Positions 1-8,692 of a stretch of 64,000 bases of DNA are shown here, in pieces (position 1 is the stretch's first letter; each line of letters starts with the position of its first letter). The notes under the pieces were generated by a model that was given only the letters and a program-made list of their open reading frames with translations, did no database searches and was not told the origin of the DNA. The position numbers were made by a program, and so were the translations under genes. The DNA is from Blattabacterium cuenoti (GTDB lineage Bacteria > Bacteroidota > Bacteroidia > Flavobacteriales > Blattabacteriaceae), in assembly GCF_014251315.1 (NCBI RefSeq), contig NZ_CP059185.1:205017-269016 (forward strand), read 5' to 3'.

Positions 1-40
1 AATATTTTTCAATTGAAATAGAAACTATATGATTAATCAT

Positions 41-466
41 ATGTTTGGAAAAATCACTCTTTCTATTATAAAGCCGGATGCGGTGAAAAAAGGATATATT
101 GTCCCTATTTTATCTAAAATAGTTCATTCTGGTTTTCACATTATAGCGTTAAAAATGACCGAACTTTCCAAAACATCAGCTAAAAAATTTTATGCAGAAC
201 ATAAAAATAAGTTATTTTTCGAATCTTTAATAAAATTTATGTCTTCTGGTCCAATTGTTTCTGTAATCTTACAAAAAGAAAATGCTGTAAAAGATTTTAG
301 AATTTTGATAGGAAATACTAATCCAATACATGCAAAAGAAGGAACTATACGAAATTTATATGCCTCATCTTTAGAAAAAAACGCTATACATGGATCTGAT
401 AATAATCAAAACGCTTTTGAAGAAAGTTTGTTTCATTTTTCTAATAGAGAAATTTTTTTTAAATAA
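41..466 (+). CDS. ndk: Nucleoside diphosphate kinase
   Basis: The enzyme transfers the terminal phosphate of ATP to other (d)NDPs through a phosphohistidine intermediate in the cytoplasm. The sequence shows the opening SIIKPDAV, the segment HAKEGTIRNLY and the signature NAIHGSDN, whose histidine (about residue 117) is the expected phosphate carrier. The product is 141 residues, normal for the family. An in-frame ATG 12 bases upstream (position 29) would add MINH; the ATG at 41 fits family N-termini better. It is the first gene of the window and reads toward the LemA gene 30 bases downstream, so co-transcription is possible. The identification is firm; only the exact start is uncertain. Confidence 0.95.
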   Translation: MFGKITLSIIKPDAVKKGYIVPILSKIVHSGFHIIALKMTELSKTSAKKFYAEHKNKLFFESLIKFMSSGPIVSVILQKENAVKDFRILIGNTNPIHAKEGTIRNLYASSLEKNAIHGSDNNQNAFEESLFHFSNREIFFK

Positions 467-496
467 AATTTGTAATTAATTAAATTTTTTTCTCGC

Positions 497-1099
497 ATGA
501 AAAAAAAATTTTTTATAGCTATTTCTTTCATTTTGATTTTAATATTTATAACTGTATTATGGATAGCTAACACATACAATCAACTAGTTAAACTCAACGA
601 AAGTATTAAAACACAATGGGGTCAAGTAGAAAATGTTTATCAGCGTAGAGTAGACTTAATTCCAAATTTGGTAAATACAGTCAAAGGATCTGCTAATTTT
701 GAAAAAAATACACTGAATCAAATCATAGAAGCAAGAGGTAAAGCTACTTCTATTTCTATAAATAGAAACGATTTAAATCAAGATCAAATAAATAAATTTC
801 AACAAATACAAAATCACTTAAATAATTCTGTCAGTAGATTGCTATTGATTGTGGAAAATTATCCTAATCTTAAGTCAACGCAAAATTTTTATGAATTACA
901 AAATCAATTAGAAGGAACAGAAAACCGAATCAATGTAGAAAGAAATCGTTTCAATGATAAAGTAAACAGTTTCAACACTTATAGAAACCAATTTCCAAAA
1001 ATTATAATTGCAAACTTTTTTTATCAATTTCAAGAAAAGGGATATTTTCAATCTCAAATAGGATCCAAAAAGTCTCCAATTATAGATTTTTCGAGTTAA
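497..1099 (+). CDS. lemA: LemA family membrane protein
   Basis: LemA proteins are small, N-terminally anchored envelope proteins of unclear biochemical role. The sequence has a short basic start, one hydrophobic segment (about residues 5-25) and then a long helical domain containing the family hallmark WGQVENVYQRRVDLIPNLV followed by the NTVKG-type stretch. The length of 200 residues is normal. The next gene encodes a TPM-domain protein; lemA followed by TPM genes is a common Bacteroidetes arrangement, so the two probably act together. Known from the family: topology and pairing. Inferred: that this pairing is functional in this cell. Retention in a reduced genome suggests an envelope role, but none can be named. 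Confidence 0.9.
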   Translation: MKKKFFIAISFILILIFITVLWIANTYNQLVKLNESIKTQWGQVENVYQRRVDLIPNLVNTVKGSANFEKNTLNQIIEARGKATSISINRNDLNQDQINKFQQIQNHLNNSVSRLLLIVENYPNLKSTQNFYELQNQLEGTENRINVERNRFNDKVNSFNTYRNQFPKIIIANFFYQFQEKGYFQSQIGSKKSPIIDFSS

Positions 1100-1195
1100 A
1101 TTAATTTTAATTTATATTTTCATTTATGATAATGAAATGAGATAAATAGTAAATCAAAATAGATGGATTAAAAGAAAATCAATTCAAAAACAATC

Positions 1196-1945
1196 ATGAA
1201 AAAAATTATTCGATCTATTTTAATTATTTTGATTTTTTTTTGTACAATTTGTTCAAATTTGGTACGGGGACAAATGTATGTCCCTAAAGCTCCAAAAAAA
1301 ATATATCCTATACAGGATTATGCAGGAGTTTTATCTAAAAAACAAATAGAAAAATTAAATATAAAGCTTATTTCTTATTCTAAAAGAACATCAACAGAAA
1401 TTTTAGTTCCTATTATTCAGAGTCTTCATGGTGAAGATCCAAATTTATTTGCTTCTCAATGGGGAGAAAAATGGAAAATTGGAAAATTTCATAAAAATAA
1501 TGGCATAGTCATATTGTTATCCATTTATGATAGAAAAGTATCTATCCAAAACGGATATGGGATAGAACCTTATCTCACCGATTTTTTAACTATGAAGATT
1601 ATAAAAAAAATGAAACCTATATTAAAAAATAATCTTTATTATCAAGCTATAGATTATGGGACTCAAGAAATATTTCAAATTTTAAAGAAAAAATATCAAA
1701 AAAAACAGAGTAATAAAGTTTTTTCTGCATGGAGTTTATTAACTAATATTAGTCTTTTTTTGATTATGTTTTTTTTATTTTATTTCTTTTTTATGAAAAA
1801 AACAACAGATGCTTCATTATGCACGTTATTTTTAACAAATTTTTTATTCAGAAATCAAAATTATCGTCATGACCATGATGATAATTTTGACGGATTTGGA
1901 GAAGGTGGAAATTTTGGAGGAGGAGGTAGTAGTAGTAGTTGGTAA
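1196..1945 (+). CDS. TPM-domain (YgcG-type) membrane protein
   Basis: The protein has an N-terminal signal sequence (hydrophobic core about residues 4-20), a TPM domain of about 120 residues beginning near IQDYAGVLSKKQIEKLN and including NNGIVILLS and NGYGIEPYL, then one transmembrane segment near residues 180-200 and a C-terminal tail rich in glycine and serine (FGGGGSSSSW). This tail is typical of the family, and the domain is thought to face the periplasm or cell exterior. Function is not settled; TPM domains have been linked to photosystem repair in plants and to unknown envelope roles in bacteria. It follows lemA after 96 bases. Free-living relatives often carry two TPM genes here; only one is present. 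Confidence 0.85.
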   Translation: MKKIIRSILIILIFFCTICSNLVRGQMYVPKAPKKIYPIQDYAGVLSKKQIEKLNIKLISYSKRTSTEILVPIIQSLHGEDPNLFASQWGEKWKIGKFHKNNGIVILLSIYDRKVSIQNGYGIEPYLTDFLTMKIIKKMKPILKNNLYYQAIDYGTQEIFQILKKKYQKKQSNKVFSAWSLLTNISLFLIMFFLFYFFFMKKTTDASLCTLFLTNFLFRNQNYRHDHDDNFDGFGEGGNFGGGGSSSSW

Positions 1946-1947
1946 TT

Positions 1948-4605
1948 TCATCTAATTTTTTTTAGATATTCCAAATGTTTATTGAGTTGAGTGATTTTAT
2001 TTAATATATCATTCTCTTTTTTTCTTTCTCTCAAAAGTAAACTTTCTGGAACAGAAGTCACATATTTATTGTTATATAAATTTTTTCTAATAATAGACAA
2101 TAAATTATTAAAATATTGAATTTTATTTTCAATTTTAACAATATCATGATGGTTCGAACAATATTTTTTATGATCTAAGGATAAAAAAAATTGATCTGTA
2201 TCTAAAAAAAAAGAAAAAAACGGTACATTTTTAGGTTCTTCTAACACAGGAATTATTTTAGCTAAATTAGCTAATTTTAATATAATGGAATCATATTCTT
2301 TTTCTTCTTTTTCTTTTTTTCTCATAGAAAACAAAACCAGACTTTTTTGATGAGAAATATAATTCTGATTTCTAATATTTCGTATTTTAGATATTATTTC
2401 GATAGTTTTTTCGAAAGAAAGTAAAATATTATAGTCATAAAATTTTTTCTTAGGCCAAGAAGAAATAATTAAAGCTTCTTTGGTGTCTCTTTTTTTAAGA
2501 AGATTCCATATTTCTTCTGAAATAAAGGGCATATATGGATGTAATAATTTCAATATTTTTTCAAAAAATTTAATAGTATTTAAATATATTATTTCTGAAA
2601 CAGATTTATTTCCAGAAATAGGCTTAATAATCTCAAGAAAACAAGAACAAAAATCGTCCCAAATAAATTTATACAAAATCATTAATGATTCATCCAATTT
2701 ATACTCTTTAAAAGAGTTTTCAAAAATATCCAAAACATAATAAAAACGATTTTTTAACCACTTTACAGCAAGTAAAGAAGAATCAGGAACATCTTTATTT
2801 TTTATTATTTTCCAACTTTGGATTAAACGAAAAGCATTCCATATTTTATTAGAAAAATTTCTTCCTTGTAAACATATTTTTTCTTCAAAATGAAAATCTT
2901 TTCCTGCACTATTATTAAGCATAAGTACCATACGAACAGCATCCGCCCCATATTGATTAATCAAATCTATGGGATTTGGAGAGTTATTTAATGATTTTGA
3001 TATTTTATTATTTTTATAATCTCTAACAATTCCAGTAAAATAAACCCTTTTAAAGGGTTTATAATTTTTTAATAAAAAACCAGACATAATCATACGTGCT
3101 ACCCAAAAAAATAATATATCTGAACCTGTCACTATCTCTTCAGTAGGATAGTAATAATAAATTTCATGATTATGAGGACGATGAATTCCATCAAATACAG
3201 ATAAAGGTAATAACCAAGAAGAAAACCAAGTATCTAAAACATCCGGATCCTGCCATATTTCATTATGATTTAAATATGGATTTTTACTTTTATCTCTCGC
3301 TTTTTCTAATGCTTTTTTTAAATTTTCTGCAACTACAAAATCATTAGGTTTTTTTCCATAATAATAGACAGGAATACGATGTCCCCACCATAATTGTCTA
3401 GATATATTCCAATCACGAATTTGACTCATCCATTTTAAATAAGTTTTACAAAATTTTTTAGGATAAAATTGAATATCTCCATTTTTTACAGCTTCTACAG
3501 CAGGAATAGATATTTTTTTCATTTTTAAAAACCATTGTAGAGATAGTCTTTGTTCTACTACTGATAAAGTTCGTTCCGAAAAACCGATTTTATGATTAAA
3601 TTTTTCTATATTTTTTACAACTTCCAACTTTTTGAGTTCTTCAATGATTTCTTTTCTTACTTTAAAACGATCCATCCCTTTATAATGAAGACCTTTTTCA
3701 TTTAAAGTTGCATTTTCATTGAAAATGTCTATAACCTCTAATTTATGTTTATCTGCTATATTTTTGTCATGTTTATCATGAGCCGGAGTTATTTTTAAAC
3801 ATCCAGTTCCAAAATTAGGATCTACATATGAATCTTGTATAATTGGAATATATCTATTAATTATTGGAATTTTAGCATATTTATCCTTTAAATGATAATA
3901 ACGATAATCATCTGGATGAAAACAAATAGCTGTATCCCCAAATATAGTTTCAGGACGAGTTGTAGCTACAGTAACGTAATTTTTTTCTCCTTTTATTTGA
4001 TATTTCAAGTAATAAAGTTTTCCAATATGTTCTTTATAAATAACTTCTTCATCAGAAAGAGTAGTTTTTGCATCTGGATCCCAATTAACGACATGATAAT
4101 CTCTATATATGTAGCCTTTTTCATACAAATCAATAAAAACTTTTGTGACAGATTGAGATAATTTTGGACTCATCGTAAATTGAGTACGATTCCAATCACA
4201 TGAACACCCCAATTTTTTAAGTTGATCAAAAATAATGTTTTTATGTTTATTAGACCATTCCATTACATGATACAAAAATTTTTTTCTTCCCATAAAAATC
4301 TTGGATAATCCTCTTTTTTTCAATTGATGAACAACTTTAGCCTCCGTAGCAATGGATGCATGATCCGTTCCTGGAATCCAACAAGCATTATATCCTTTCA
4401 TTCTAGCATATCTAATCAAAACATCTTGAATAGTATTATTCAGCATATGGCCTATATGAAGAACTCCAGTAACATTTGGAGGAGGCATTACTATAGTATA
4501 AGGCACCCTATCATCTGGATAAGATGAAAAATAATTCCCTCTCATCCAATAATGATATCTTTTTTTTTCCACGGATTGGGGATCATATTTGATTGGAATA
4601 TCCAT
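1948..4605 (-). CDS. valS: Valyl-tRNA synthetase
   Basis: This class I aminoacyl-tRNA synthetase charges tRNA-Val. Near the N-terminus is PPNVTGVLHIGHMLNN with the HIGH signature, followed by a CP1 editing domain (VATTRPETIFGDTA). The second signature appears as KISKS rather than KMSKS, an accepted variant. An anticodon-binding domain with WNAFRLI and a C-terminal coiled coil (LREREKENDILNKI-like region at the end) follow. At 885 residues it is the expected size. The gene ends two bases from the stop of the convergent TPM gene and starts 33 bases from the divergent folA, so both ends are tightly packed. Confidence 0.97.
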   Translation of the reverse strand: MDIPIKYDPQSVEKKRYHYWMRGNYFSSYPDDRVPYTIVMPPPNVTGVLHIGHMLNNTIQDVLIRYARMKGYNACWIPGTDHASIATEAKVVHQLKKRGLSKIFMGRKKFLYHVMEWSNKHKNIIFDQLKKLGCSCDWNRTQFTMSPKLSQSVTKVFIDLYEKGYIYRDYHVVNWDPDAKTTLSDEEVIYKEHIGKLYYLKYQIKGEKNYVTVATTRPETIFGDTAICFHPDDYRYYHLKDKYAKIPIINRYIPIIQDSYVDPNFGTGCLKITPAHDKHDKNIADKHKLEVIDIFNENATLNEKGLHYKGMDRFKVRKEIIEELKKLEVVKNIEKFNHKIGFSERTLSVVEQRLSLQWFLKMKKISIPAVEAVKNGDIQFYPKKFCKTYLKWMSQIRDWNISRQLWWGHRIPVYYYGKKPNDFVVAENLKKALEKARDKSKNPYLNHNEIWQDPDVLDTWFSSWLLPLSVFDGIHRPHNHEIYYYYPTEEIVTGSDILFFWVARMIMSGFLLKNYKPFKRVYFTGIVRDYKNNKISKSLNNSPNPIDLINQYGADAVRMVLMLNNSAGKDFHFEEKICLQGRNFSNKIWNAFRLIQSWKIIKNKDVPDSSLLAVKWLKNRFYYVLDIFENSFKEYKLDESLMILYKFIWDDFCSCFLEIIKPISGNKSVSEIIYLNTIKFFEKILKLLHPYMPFISEEIWNLLKKRDTKEALIISSWPKKKFYDYNILLSFEKTIEIISKIRNIRNQNYISHQKSLVLFSMRKKEKEEKEYDSIILKLANLAKIIPVLEEPKNVPFFSFFLDTDQFFLSLDHKKYCSNHHDIVKIENKIQYFNNLLSIIRKNLYNNKYVTSVPESLLLRERKKENDILNKITQLNKHLEYLKKIR

Positions 4606-4638
4606 AAATTTAAAAATATAAAAAAAATTGAAATAATC

Positions 4639-5136
4639 ATGAAATTTATCCTGATTGCTGCTGTTTCAAAAAATGGATTTATAGGAAAAAATAACCAATT
4701 AATGTGGCATTTACCTAATGATTTAAAACGTTTTAAGGATTTAACTACGGGAGAAACAGTTCTGATGGGAAGAAAAACTTTCGATTCTATTGGAAAAATC
4801 CTTCCGGAAAGAAGGAATATTATACTAACAAGAAATAAAATAAACTTTTTATGTTTAGAAAATAATAAAAATATTAAAATTGTTTCTTCTATAAAAGAAA
4901 TAAAAAATTTAACATACAAAAAAATATTTATCATAGGAGGAGAAAAAACATATGCTTCCACAATTGAAAAAGCACAGATTATAGAACTAACACTCGTTCA
5001 TGAAAAATTTCATGGAGATGCTAAATTTCCAAAAATAGATCCAAAAAAATGGAAAAAAATATATGAATTTATTTATGAAAAAGACAGACATCATTTATTT
5101 AACTACAGTTTTATTAGATTTGAAAGAAAAAAATAA
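4639..5136 (+). CDS. folA: Dihydrofolate reductase
   Basis: The enzyme reduces dihydrofolate to tetrahydrofolate with NADPH. The chosen start gives a 165-residue protein opening MKFILIAAVSKNGFIGKNNQ, with the conserved substrate-pocket segment WHLPNDLKRFK, the cofactor segment VLMGRKTFDSIG and LPERRNIILTRN, and IIGGEKTY further on. An upstream in-frame ATG would add 29 hydrophobic residues and run into the valS start region, so it is rejected. The gene is divergent from valS and its stop abuts the stop of the DUF151 gene. It belongs functionally with folD, metF and gcvH elsewhere in the window (one-carbon metabolism). Confidence 0.95.
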   Translation: MKFILIAAVSKNGFIGKNNQLMWHLPNDLKRFKDLTTGETVLMGRKTFDSIGKILPERRNIILTRNKINFLCLENNKNIKIVSSIKEIKNLTYKKIFIIGGEKTYASTIEKAQIIELTLVHEKFHGDAKFPKIDPKKWKKIYEFIYEKDRHHLFNYSFIRFERKK

Positions 5137-5784
5137 TTATTCTCTTCTATCTAATTCTTTTTTTATTCGCGCTGCAAGCTCATAACATTCATTGACTACC
5201 GCATGATTTAATAAAGCATTCAAATCTTTTTCTGTCATATTTTCTAAATCTCGTTGGCTTTTTTCTTTAAAAAAAAGAAGACCGCTATTTTCTATTTCTG
5301 TTTCAGTAACATCATTTTCTTTTTCTTTGTCAATAGGAAATCCATTTTCAAAATAAATGCCAGCTTTATCAAAAATTTCTCTTGTTGTATAAATAGGAGC
5401 TTTAAACCGTACTGCTAAAGCAACAGCATCTGATGTTTTAGAATCTATTTTGTGTTCTTTTTTCTTAATTTTACCTTCTTCTTCTATGTAATCTCCTTCT
5501 AATAAGATATAAGAAAAAAATATTCCATTTATTAGTTTATATATAACTACCGCTTTCAATCTAATATGAAATTCTTTTGCAAAAGAAAGAAATAAATCAT
5601 GCGTGAAAGATCTAGATGGATCTTTTTTTCCTAAAGCATAAGCAATAGACTGAGCTTGTAAACTCTCTATAATAATCGGAAGTTTTATCCTACCAGATTC
5701 TTCTTCAAGCAACAAAACATATATTCCAGATTGTATTTGACTTAAAGATATCCCCCGTATAGTTAACTTAATAAATTGATCCAT
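5137..5784 (-). CDS. Bifunctional nuclease (DUF151) family protein with UVR motif
   Basis: The first about 140 residues form a DUF151 domain (GIYVLLLEEESGRIKLPI, then a segment ending SDAVALAVRFKAPIY), a fold described as a bifunctional nuclease in plants and bacteria. The last about 35 residues (LNALLNHAVVNECYELAARI) match a UVR motif, the UvrB/UvrC interaction helix pair. This DUF151+UVR combination is usual in Bacteroidetes. Its actual substrate here is unknown; a nucleic-acid or protein-binding housekeeping role is inferred. An exact TATATTTG box lies about 40 bases upstream of the start. It is convergent with folA with no spacer. Confidence 0.88.
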   Translation of the reverse strand: MDQFIKLTIRGISLSQIQSGIYVLLLEEESGRIKLPIIIESLQAQSIAYALGKKDPSRSFTHDLFLSFAKEFHIRLKAVVIYKLINGIFFSYILLEGDYIEEEGKIKKKEHKIDSKTSDAVALAVRFKAPIYTTREIFDKAGIYFENGFPIDKEKENDVTETEIENSGLLFFKEKSQRDLENMTEKDLNALLNHAVVNECYELAARIKKELDRRE

Positions 5785-5824
5785 AAGAACATATAAATTT
5801 TATAATAAATATATATACTGTACC

Positions 5825-5832
5825 CAAATATA
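5825..5832 (-). promoter_or_regulatory. Candidate -7 promoter box for the DUF151 gene
   Basis: On the minus strand the octamer reads TATATTTG, an exact fit to the Bacteroidetes -7 consensus TAnnTTTG. It would place a transcript start near 5818, about 35 bases before the ATG. No convincing -33 TTTG box is seen at the usual spacing, so the call rests on the -7 box, its orientation and its intergenic position. Confidence 0.5.
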
Positions 5833-5944
5833 CTAAATAAGGATGTTTTTCTCATTTATTGTTCTATTAATAATATAATAAAATTCTTATTATATGTAAT
5901 AATTTTTTTTTATATATTTAATAATAATATTAAAAATTTTTATT

Positions 5945-6607
5945 ATGAATACTTCTTTTAGATTTTTGATCCCAACAATTTTTATAGCGTTAGGATTCAT
6001 TATTTCTTGTAATGATGATATAACTTCTTCAGGTGAAGAAGAACCTGGCGTGAACAAGAATACCAATGTAGAAACCCCTTCTGTTCCTGATCCTCCTTCT
6101 ATAGCTTCAAACTCTACTCCTTCACAAACTCCTAGCACGACTACAAATACAGATACAAATTCAAATCCTAATAATTCTGAAAACCCTGATGATGAAAACA
6201 ATAATTTTAATCTAGATGAGATAGACCCAGAAGATCTATCTAGACAAATCAAAGATGCCGAATATAAAATAGAAAAATTAAAAGAAGAGAATATCAAACA
6301 TTATGACGAATTATCTAGAATGGTAGAATTACAAAAGGAAATTGCGGAAGAAATTAAAAGAAGAAAAATCATCATGAGATCTCTACCTCTAGGAACAAAA
6401 GAACAAGAAAAAGCCAAAAAAGATTTTGAAGATGAAAAAAAATTTGGAAAAGAAAAATTAAAAATACTTAAAGATAAAAATATCTTTTTGCATAAATTGT
6501 CAAGAACAATATCAGATGCTATGAATGAAAAAGAAATTTTACAAAAAAAACAAGAATTCTTTTTTAGAAAACAAAAGGAAAAAGAAAATAAAAATTCAAC
6601 TAACTGA
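5945..6607 (+). CDS. Orphan lipoprotein with Pro/Ser/Thr-rich linker and charged coiled coil
   Basis: I do not recognise this gene. The N-terminus has a signal peptide and a lipobox (GFIISC, with Cys22 the probable lipidated residue). Residues about 25-85 are a disordered-looking linker rich in Pro, Ser, Thr, Asn and acidic residues. Residues about 88-215 are dominated by Lys and Glu with heptad-like spacing (IEKLKEEN, VELQKEIAEEIKRRK), a strong coiled-coil candidate. There is no enzyme motif. The gene stands alone between the DUF151 promoter region and pdhB, and is followed by the strongest terminator in the window, so it is probably a single-gene transcript. The layout suggests an outer-membrane-anchored structural or spacer protein; this is inference. 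Confidence 0.75.
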   Translation: MNTSFRFLIPTIFIALGFIISCNDDITSSGEEEPGVNKNTNVETPSVPDPPSIASNSTPSQTPSTTTNTDTNSNPNNSENPDDENNNFNLDEIDPEDLSRQIKDAEYKIEKLKEENIKHYDELSRMVELQKEIAEEIKRRKIIMRSLPLGTKEQEKAKKDFEDEKKFGKEKLKILKDKNIFLHKLSRTISDAMNEKEILQKKQEFFFRKQKEKENKNSTN

Positions 6608-6632
6608 TTGAATATTTTTTTTTAACGTACAG

Positions 6633-6673
6633 AACGGAAAAGAAAGCCTGCTTTCTTTTCCGTTGTTTTTTTT
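6633..6673 (+). terminator. Strong intrinsic terminator after the orphan lipoprotein
   Basis: A perfect 14-base-pair stem (6633-6646 with 6651-6664, arms AACGGAAAAGAAAG and CTTTCTTTTCCGTT) closes a CCTG loop and is followed by G and eight T. It lies 26 bases after the lipoprotein stop and about 55 bases before pdhB, separating the two transcripts. Confidence 0.93.
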
Positions 6674-6726
6674 ATATTTTTATGAATATGAAACTGACCC
6701 CTCATTATAAATAATTATATTATGAT

Positions 6727-7710
6727 ATGAAAGAAAAGAGTTTTCGTGAAGTTATAGCAGAAGCTATGAGTGAAGAAATGAGAAGAGATGATACTGTTTA
6801 TCTCATGGGAGAAGAAGTCGCTCAATATAATGGAGCTTACAAAGCTTCTAAAGGAATGCTAGAAGAATTTGGGCCAAAAAGAGTCATTGATACTCCTATA
6901 TCAGAATTAGGATTTTCTGGAATTGGGGTAGGATCTGCTATGAATGGATGTAGACCGATTATTGAGTTCATGACTTTTAATTTTTCTTTAGTTGCTATGG
7001 ATCAAATTATTAACAATGCAGCAAAAATACGTTATATGAGTGGAGGACAATGGAATATTCCAATTGTTTTTAGAGGTCCTACTGGATCTGCCGGACAATT
7101 AGGTGCCACACATTCTCAATCTTTTGAAAGTTGGTATGCAAGTTGTCCTGGATTAAAAGTAGTTATTCCATGCAATCCTTACGATGCAAAAGGTCTTTTG
7201 AAATCCGCTATCAGAGATAATAATCCAGTAATTTTTATGGAATCTGAACAAATGTATGGAGATAAAATGATGATTCCAGATGAAGAATATATTCTACCTA
7301 TTGGTAAAGCAGATGTAAAAAAAGAAGGAACTGATATTAGTTTAGTATCTTTTGGAAAGATTATGAAAATAGCTTTAAGTGCTGCACATAGATTAGATCA
7401 AGAAAATATTAGTGTAGAAGTCATAGATATTCGAACCATACGACCATTAGATTATGAATCTATTCTTTTTTCTGTAAAAAAAACTAATCGTTTAGTAATT
7501 TTAGAAGAATCATGGCCTTTTTCATCTATTGCTTCTGAAATTTCATATTTTATACAAAAAAAAGCATTTGATTATCTTGATGCTCCTATTAATAGAGTAT
7601 CTTTGTTAGATACTCCTGCTCCTTACGCATCTAATTTAGTAAAAACTTGGTTTCCTAATGAAGAGAAAATAATTTATACTATTAAAAAAACTCTTTATTT
7701 AAATATTTAA
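6727..7710 (+). CDS. pdhB: Pyruvate dehydrogenase E1 component, beta subunit
   Basis: The beta subunit of the thiamine-dependent E1 part of the pyruvate dehydrogenase complex, which decarboxylates pyruvate and feeds acetyl-CoA into metabolism. The sequence shows the typical opening FREVIAEAMSEEM, DTPISELGFSGIGVG, the segment IEFMTFNFSLVAMDQIINNA and RGPTGSAGQLGATHSQSFE, and a transketolase C-terminal domain with VEVIDIRTIRPLD. The 327 residues are standard. The alpha subunit and E2 are not adjacent; a separately placed pdhB is common in Bacteroidetes. The strong terminator upstream means it needs its own promoter in the 6674-6726 spacer, where nothing clear is seen. Confidence 0.95.
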   Translation: MKEKSFREVIAEAMSEEMRRDDTVYLMGEEVAQYNGAYKASKGMLEEFGPKRVIDTPISELGFSGIGVGSAMNGCRPIIEFMTFNFSLVAMDQIINNAAKIRYMSGGQWNIPIVFRGPTGSAGQLGATHSQSFESWYASCPGLKVVIPCNPYDAKGLLKSAIRDNNPVIFMESEQMYGDKMMIPDEEYILPIGKADVKKEGTDISLVSFGKIMKIALSAAHRLDQENISVEVIDIRTIRPLDYESILFSVKKTNRLVILEESWPFSSIASEISYFIQKKAFDYLDAPINRVSLLDTPAPYASNLVKTWFPNEEKIIYTIKKTLYLNI

Positions 7711-7716
7711 ATTTTT

Positions 7717-8679
7717 TTAATAAATAGCTTGAACAATTTTGTAAATATTTTCTGGTCTATCCATGGTATAATAATGAATCACTTCCACGCCAGAATTTTT
7801 TAATTCTTTAGATTGATGAATAGCCCATTCAATCCCAATATGAGATACATTTTTTTTATCTTTCGCTTTTATGACTTCTTTTACTAATTCATCAGGAATA
7901 TTTAAATAAAAACGAGATGGAAGACTGTTTAATTGTATTTTAGAAGAAATAGGCTTAATTCCAGGTATGATAGGAACAGAAATACCTTTTAATCTACATT
8001 TTTTTACAAAAGAAAAAAATTTCTTATTGTCAAAGAACATTTGAGTCACAATATAATCCGCTCCTGCTTCTACTTTTTTTTTAAGAAAAAATAAATCACT
8101 TTCTATATTTGGAGCTTCTAAATGTTTTTCTGGATATCCAGCTATTCCAATGCAAAAATCAAATAATGGAGATTCTTTTTGTTCAACAAAAGTTTTATCG
8201 AGATAGTTTCCTATATTTAAATCTTTAATTTGTTTTACAAGTTCTATTGCATATTTGTGTCCATCTTTTTGCGCAAGAAAATTTTTTTCAGATTTTAAAG
8301 GATCTCCTCTAAGAACTAAAACGTTATCTATTCCCAAAAAATTAAGATCTATTAAAGCATTTTCTGTCATTTGTTTACTAAAACCTCCACAAATTAAATG
8401 AGGAACCGCATCCACTCCATATTTATTCATAATAGCAGCACAAATCCCTACAGTTCCTGGACGTCTTGAAATTTTTCTCCTCTGTAAAAGTCCATTATCT
8501 TTTTCCACATAAATAAATTCTTCACGATGATAGGTCACATCAATAAAAGGAGGACAAAATTCCATTAATGGATCTAAAGTAGAAAAAATGTCTTTAATAT
8601 CACGACCTCTTAAAGGAGGTAATATTTCAAAAGAAAATAAACTTTTCTTTGCTTTAACTATATGCTCAGTCACTTTCAT
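7717..8679 (-). CDS. metF: 5,10-methylenetetrahydrofolate reductase
   Basis: This flavoprotein reduces methylene-THF to methyl-THF, the methyl donor for methionine synthesis. Conserved features are FSFEILPPLRG at the N-terminus, PFIDVTYHREE, IDNVLVLRGDP and GADYIVTQMFFDN. The ATG at 8679 gives 320 residues beginning MKVTEHIVKAKK. A longer in-frame ATG at 8709 would overlap serS and add a non-conserved decapeptide, so it is not preferred. It lies 13 bases after serS on the same strand and is probably co-transcribed with it. It converges on pdhB with a 6-base gap. Confidence 0.94.
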   Translation of the reverse strand: MKVTEHIVKAKKSLFSFEILPPLRGRDIKDIFSTLDPLMEFCPPFIDVTYHREEFIYVEKDNGLLQRRKISRRPGTVGICAAIMNKYGVDAVPHLICGGFSKQMTENALIDLNFLGIDNVLVLRGDPLKSEKNFLAQKDGHKYAIELVKQIKDLNIGNYLDKTFVEQKESPLFDFCIGIAGYPEKHLEAPNIESDLFFLKKKVEAGADYIVTQMFFDNKKFFSFVKKCRLKGISVPIIPGIKPISSKIQLNSLPSRFYLNIPDELVKEVIKAKDKKNVSHIGIEWAIHQSKELKNSGVEVIHYYTMDRPENIYKIVQAIY

Positions 8680-8692
8680 AACATAAAAATTT

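Noticed and set aside
4542-4961. Minus-strand frame of 139 codons opposite folA
   Set aside because: It is antisense to a well-conserved dihydrofolate reductase, has no recognisable domain, and overlaps the valS start; it is a shadow of A+T-rich coding DNA.
5890-6297. Minus-strand frame of 135 codons opposite the orphan lipoprotein
   Set aside because: The Ser/Val/Gly-rich translation mirrors the Pro/Ser/Thr codons of the lipoprotein, which has a clear lipobox and terminator on the plus strand.
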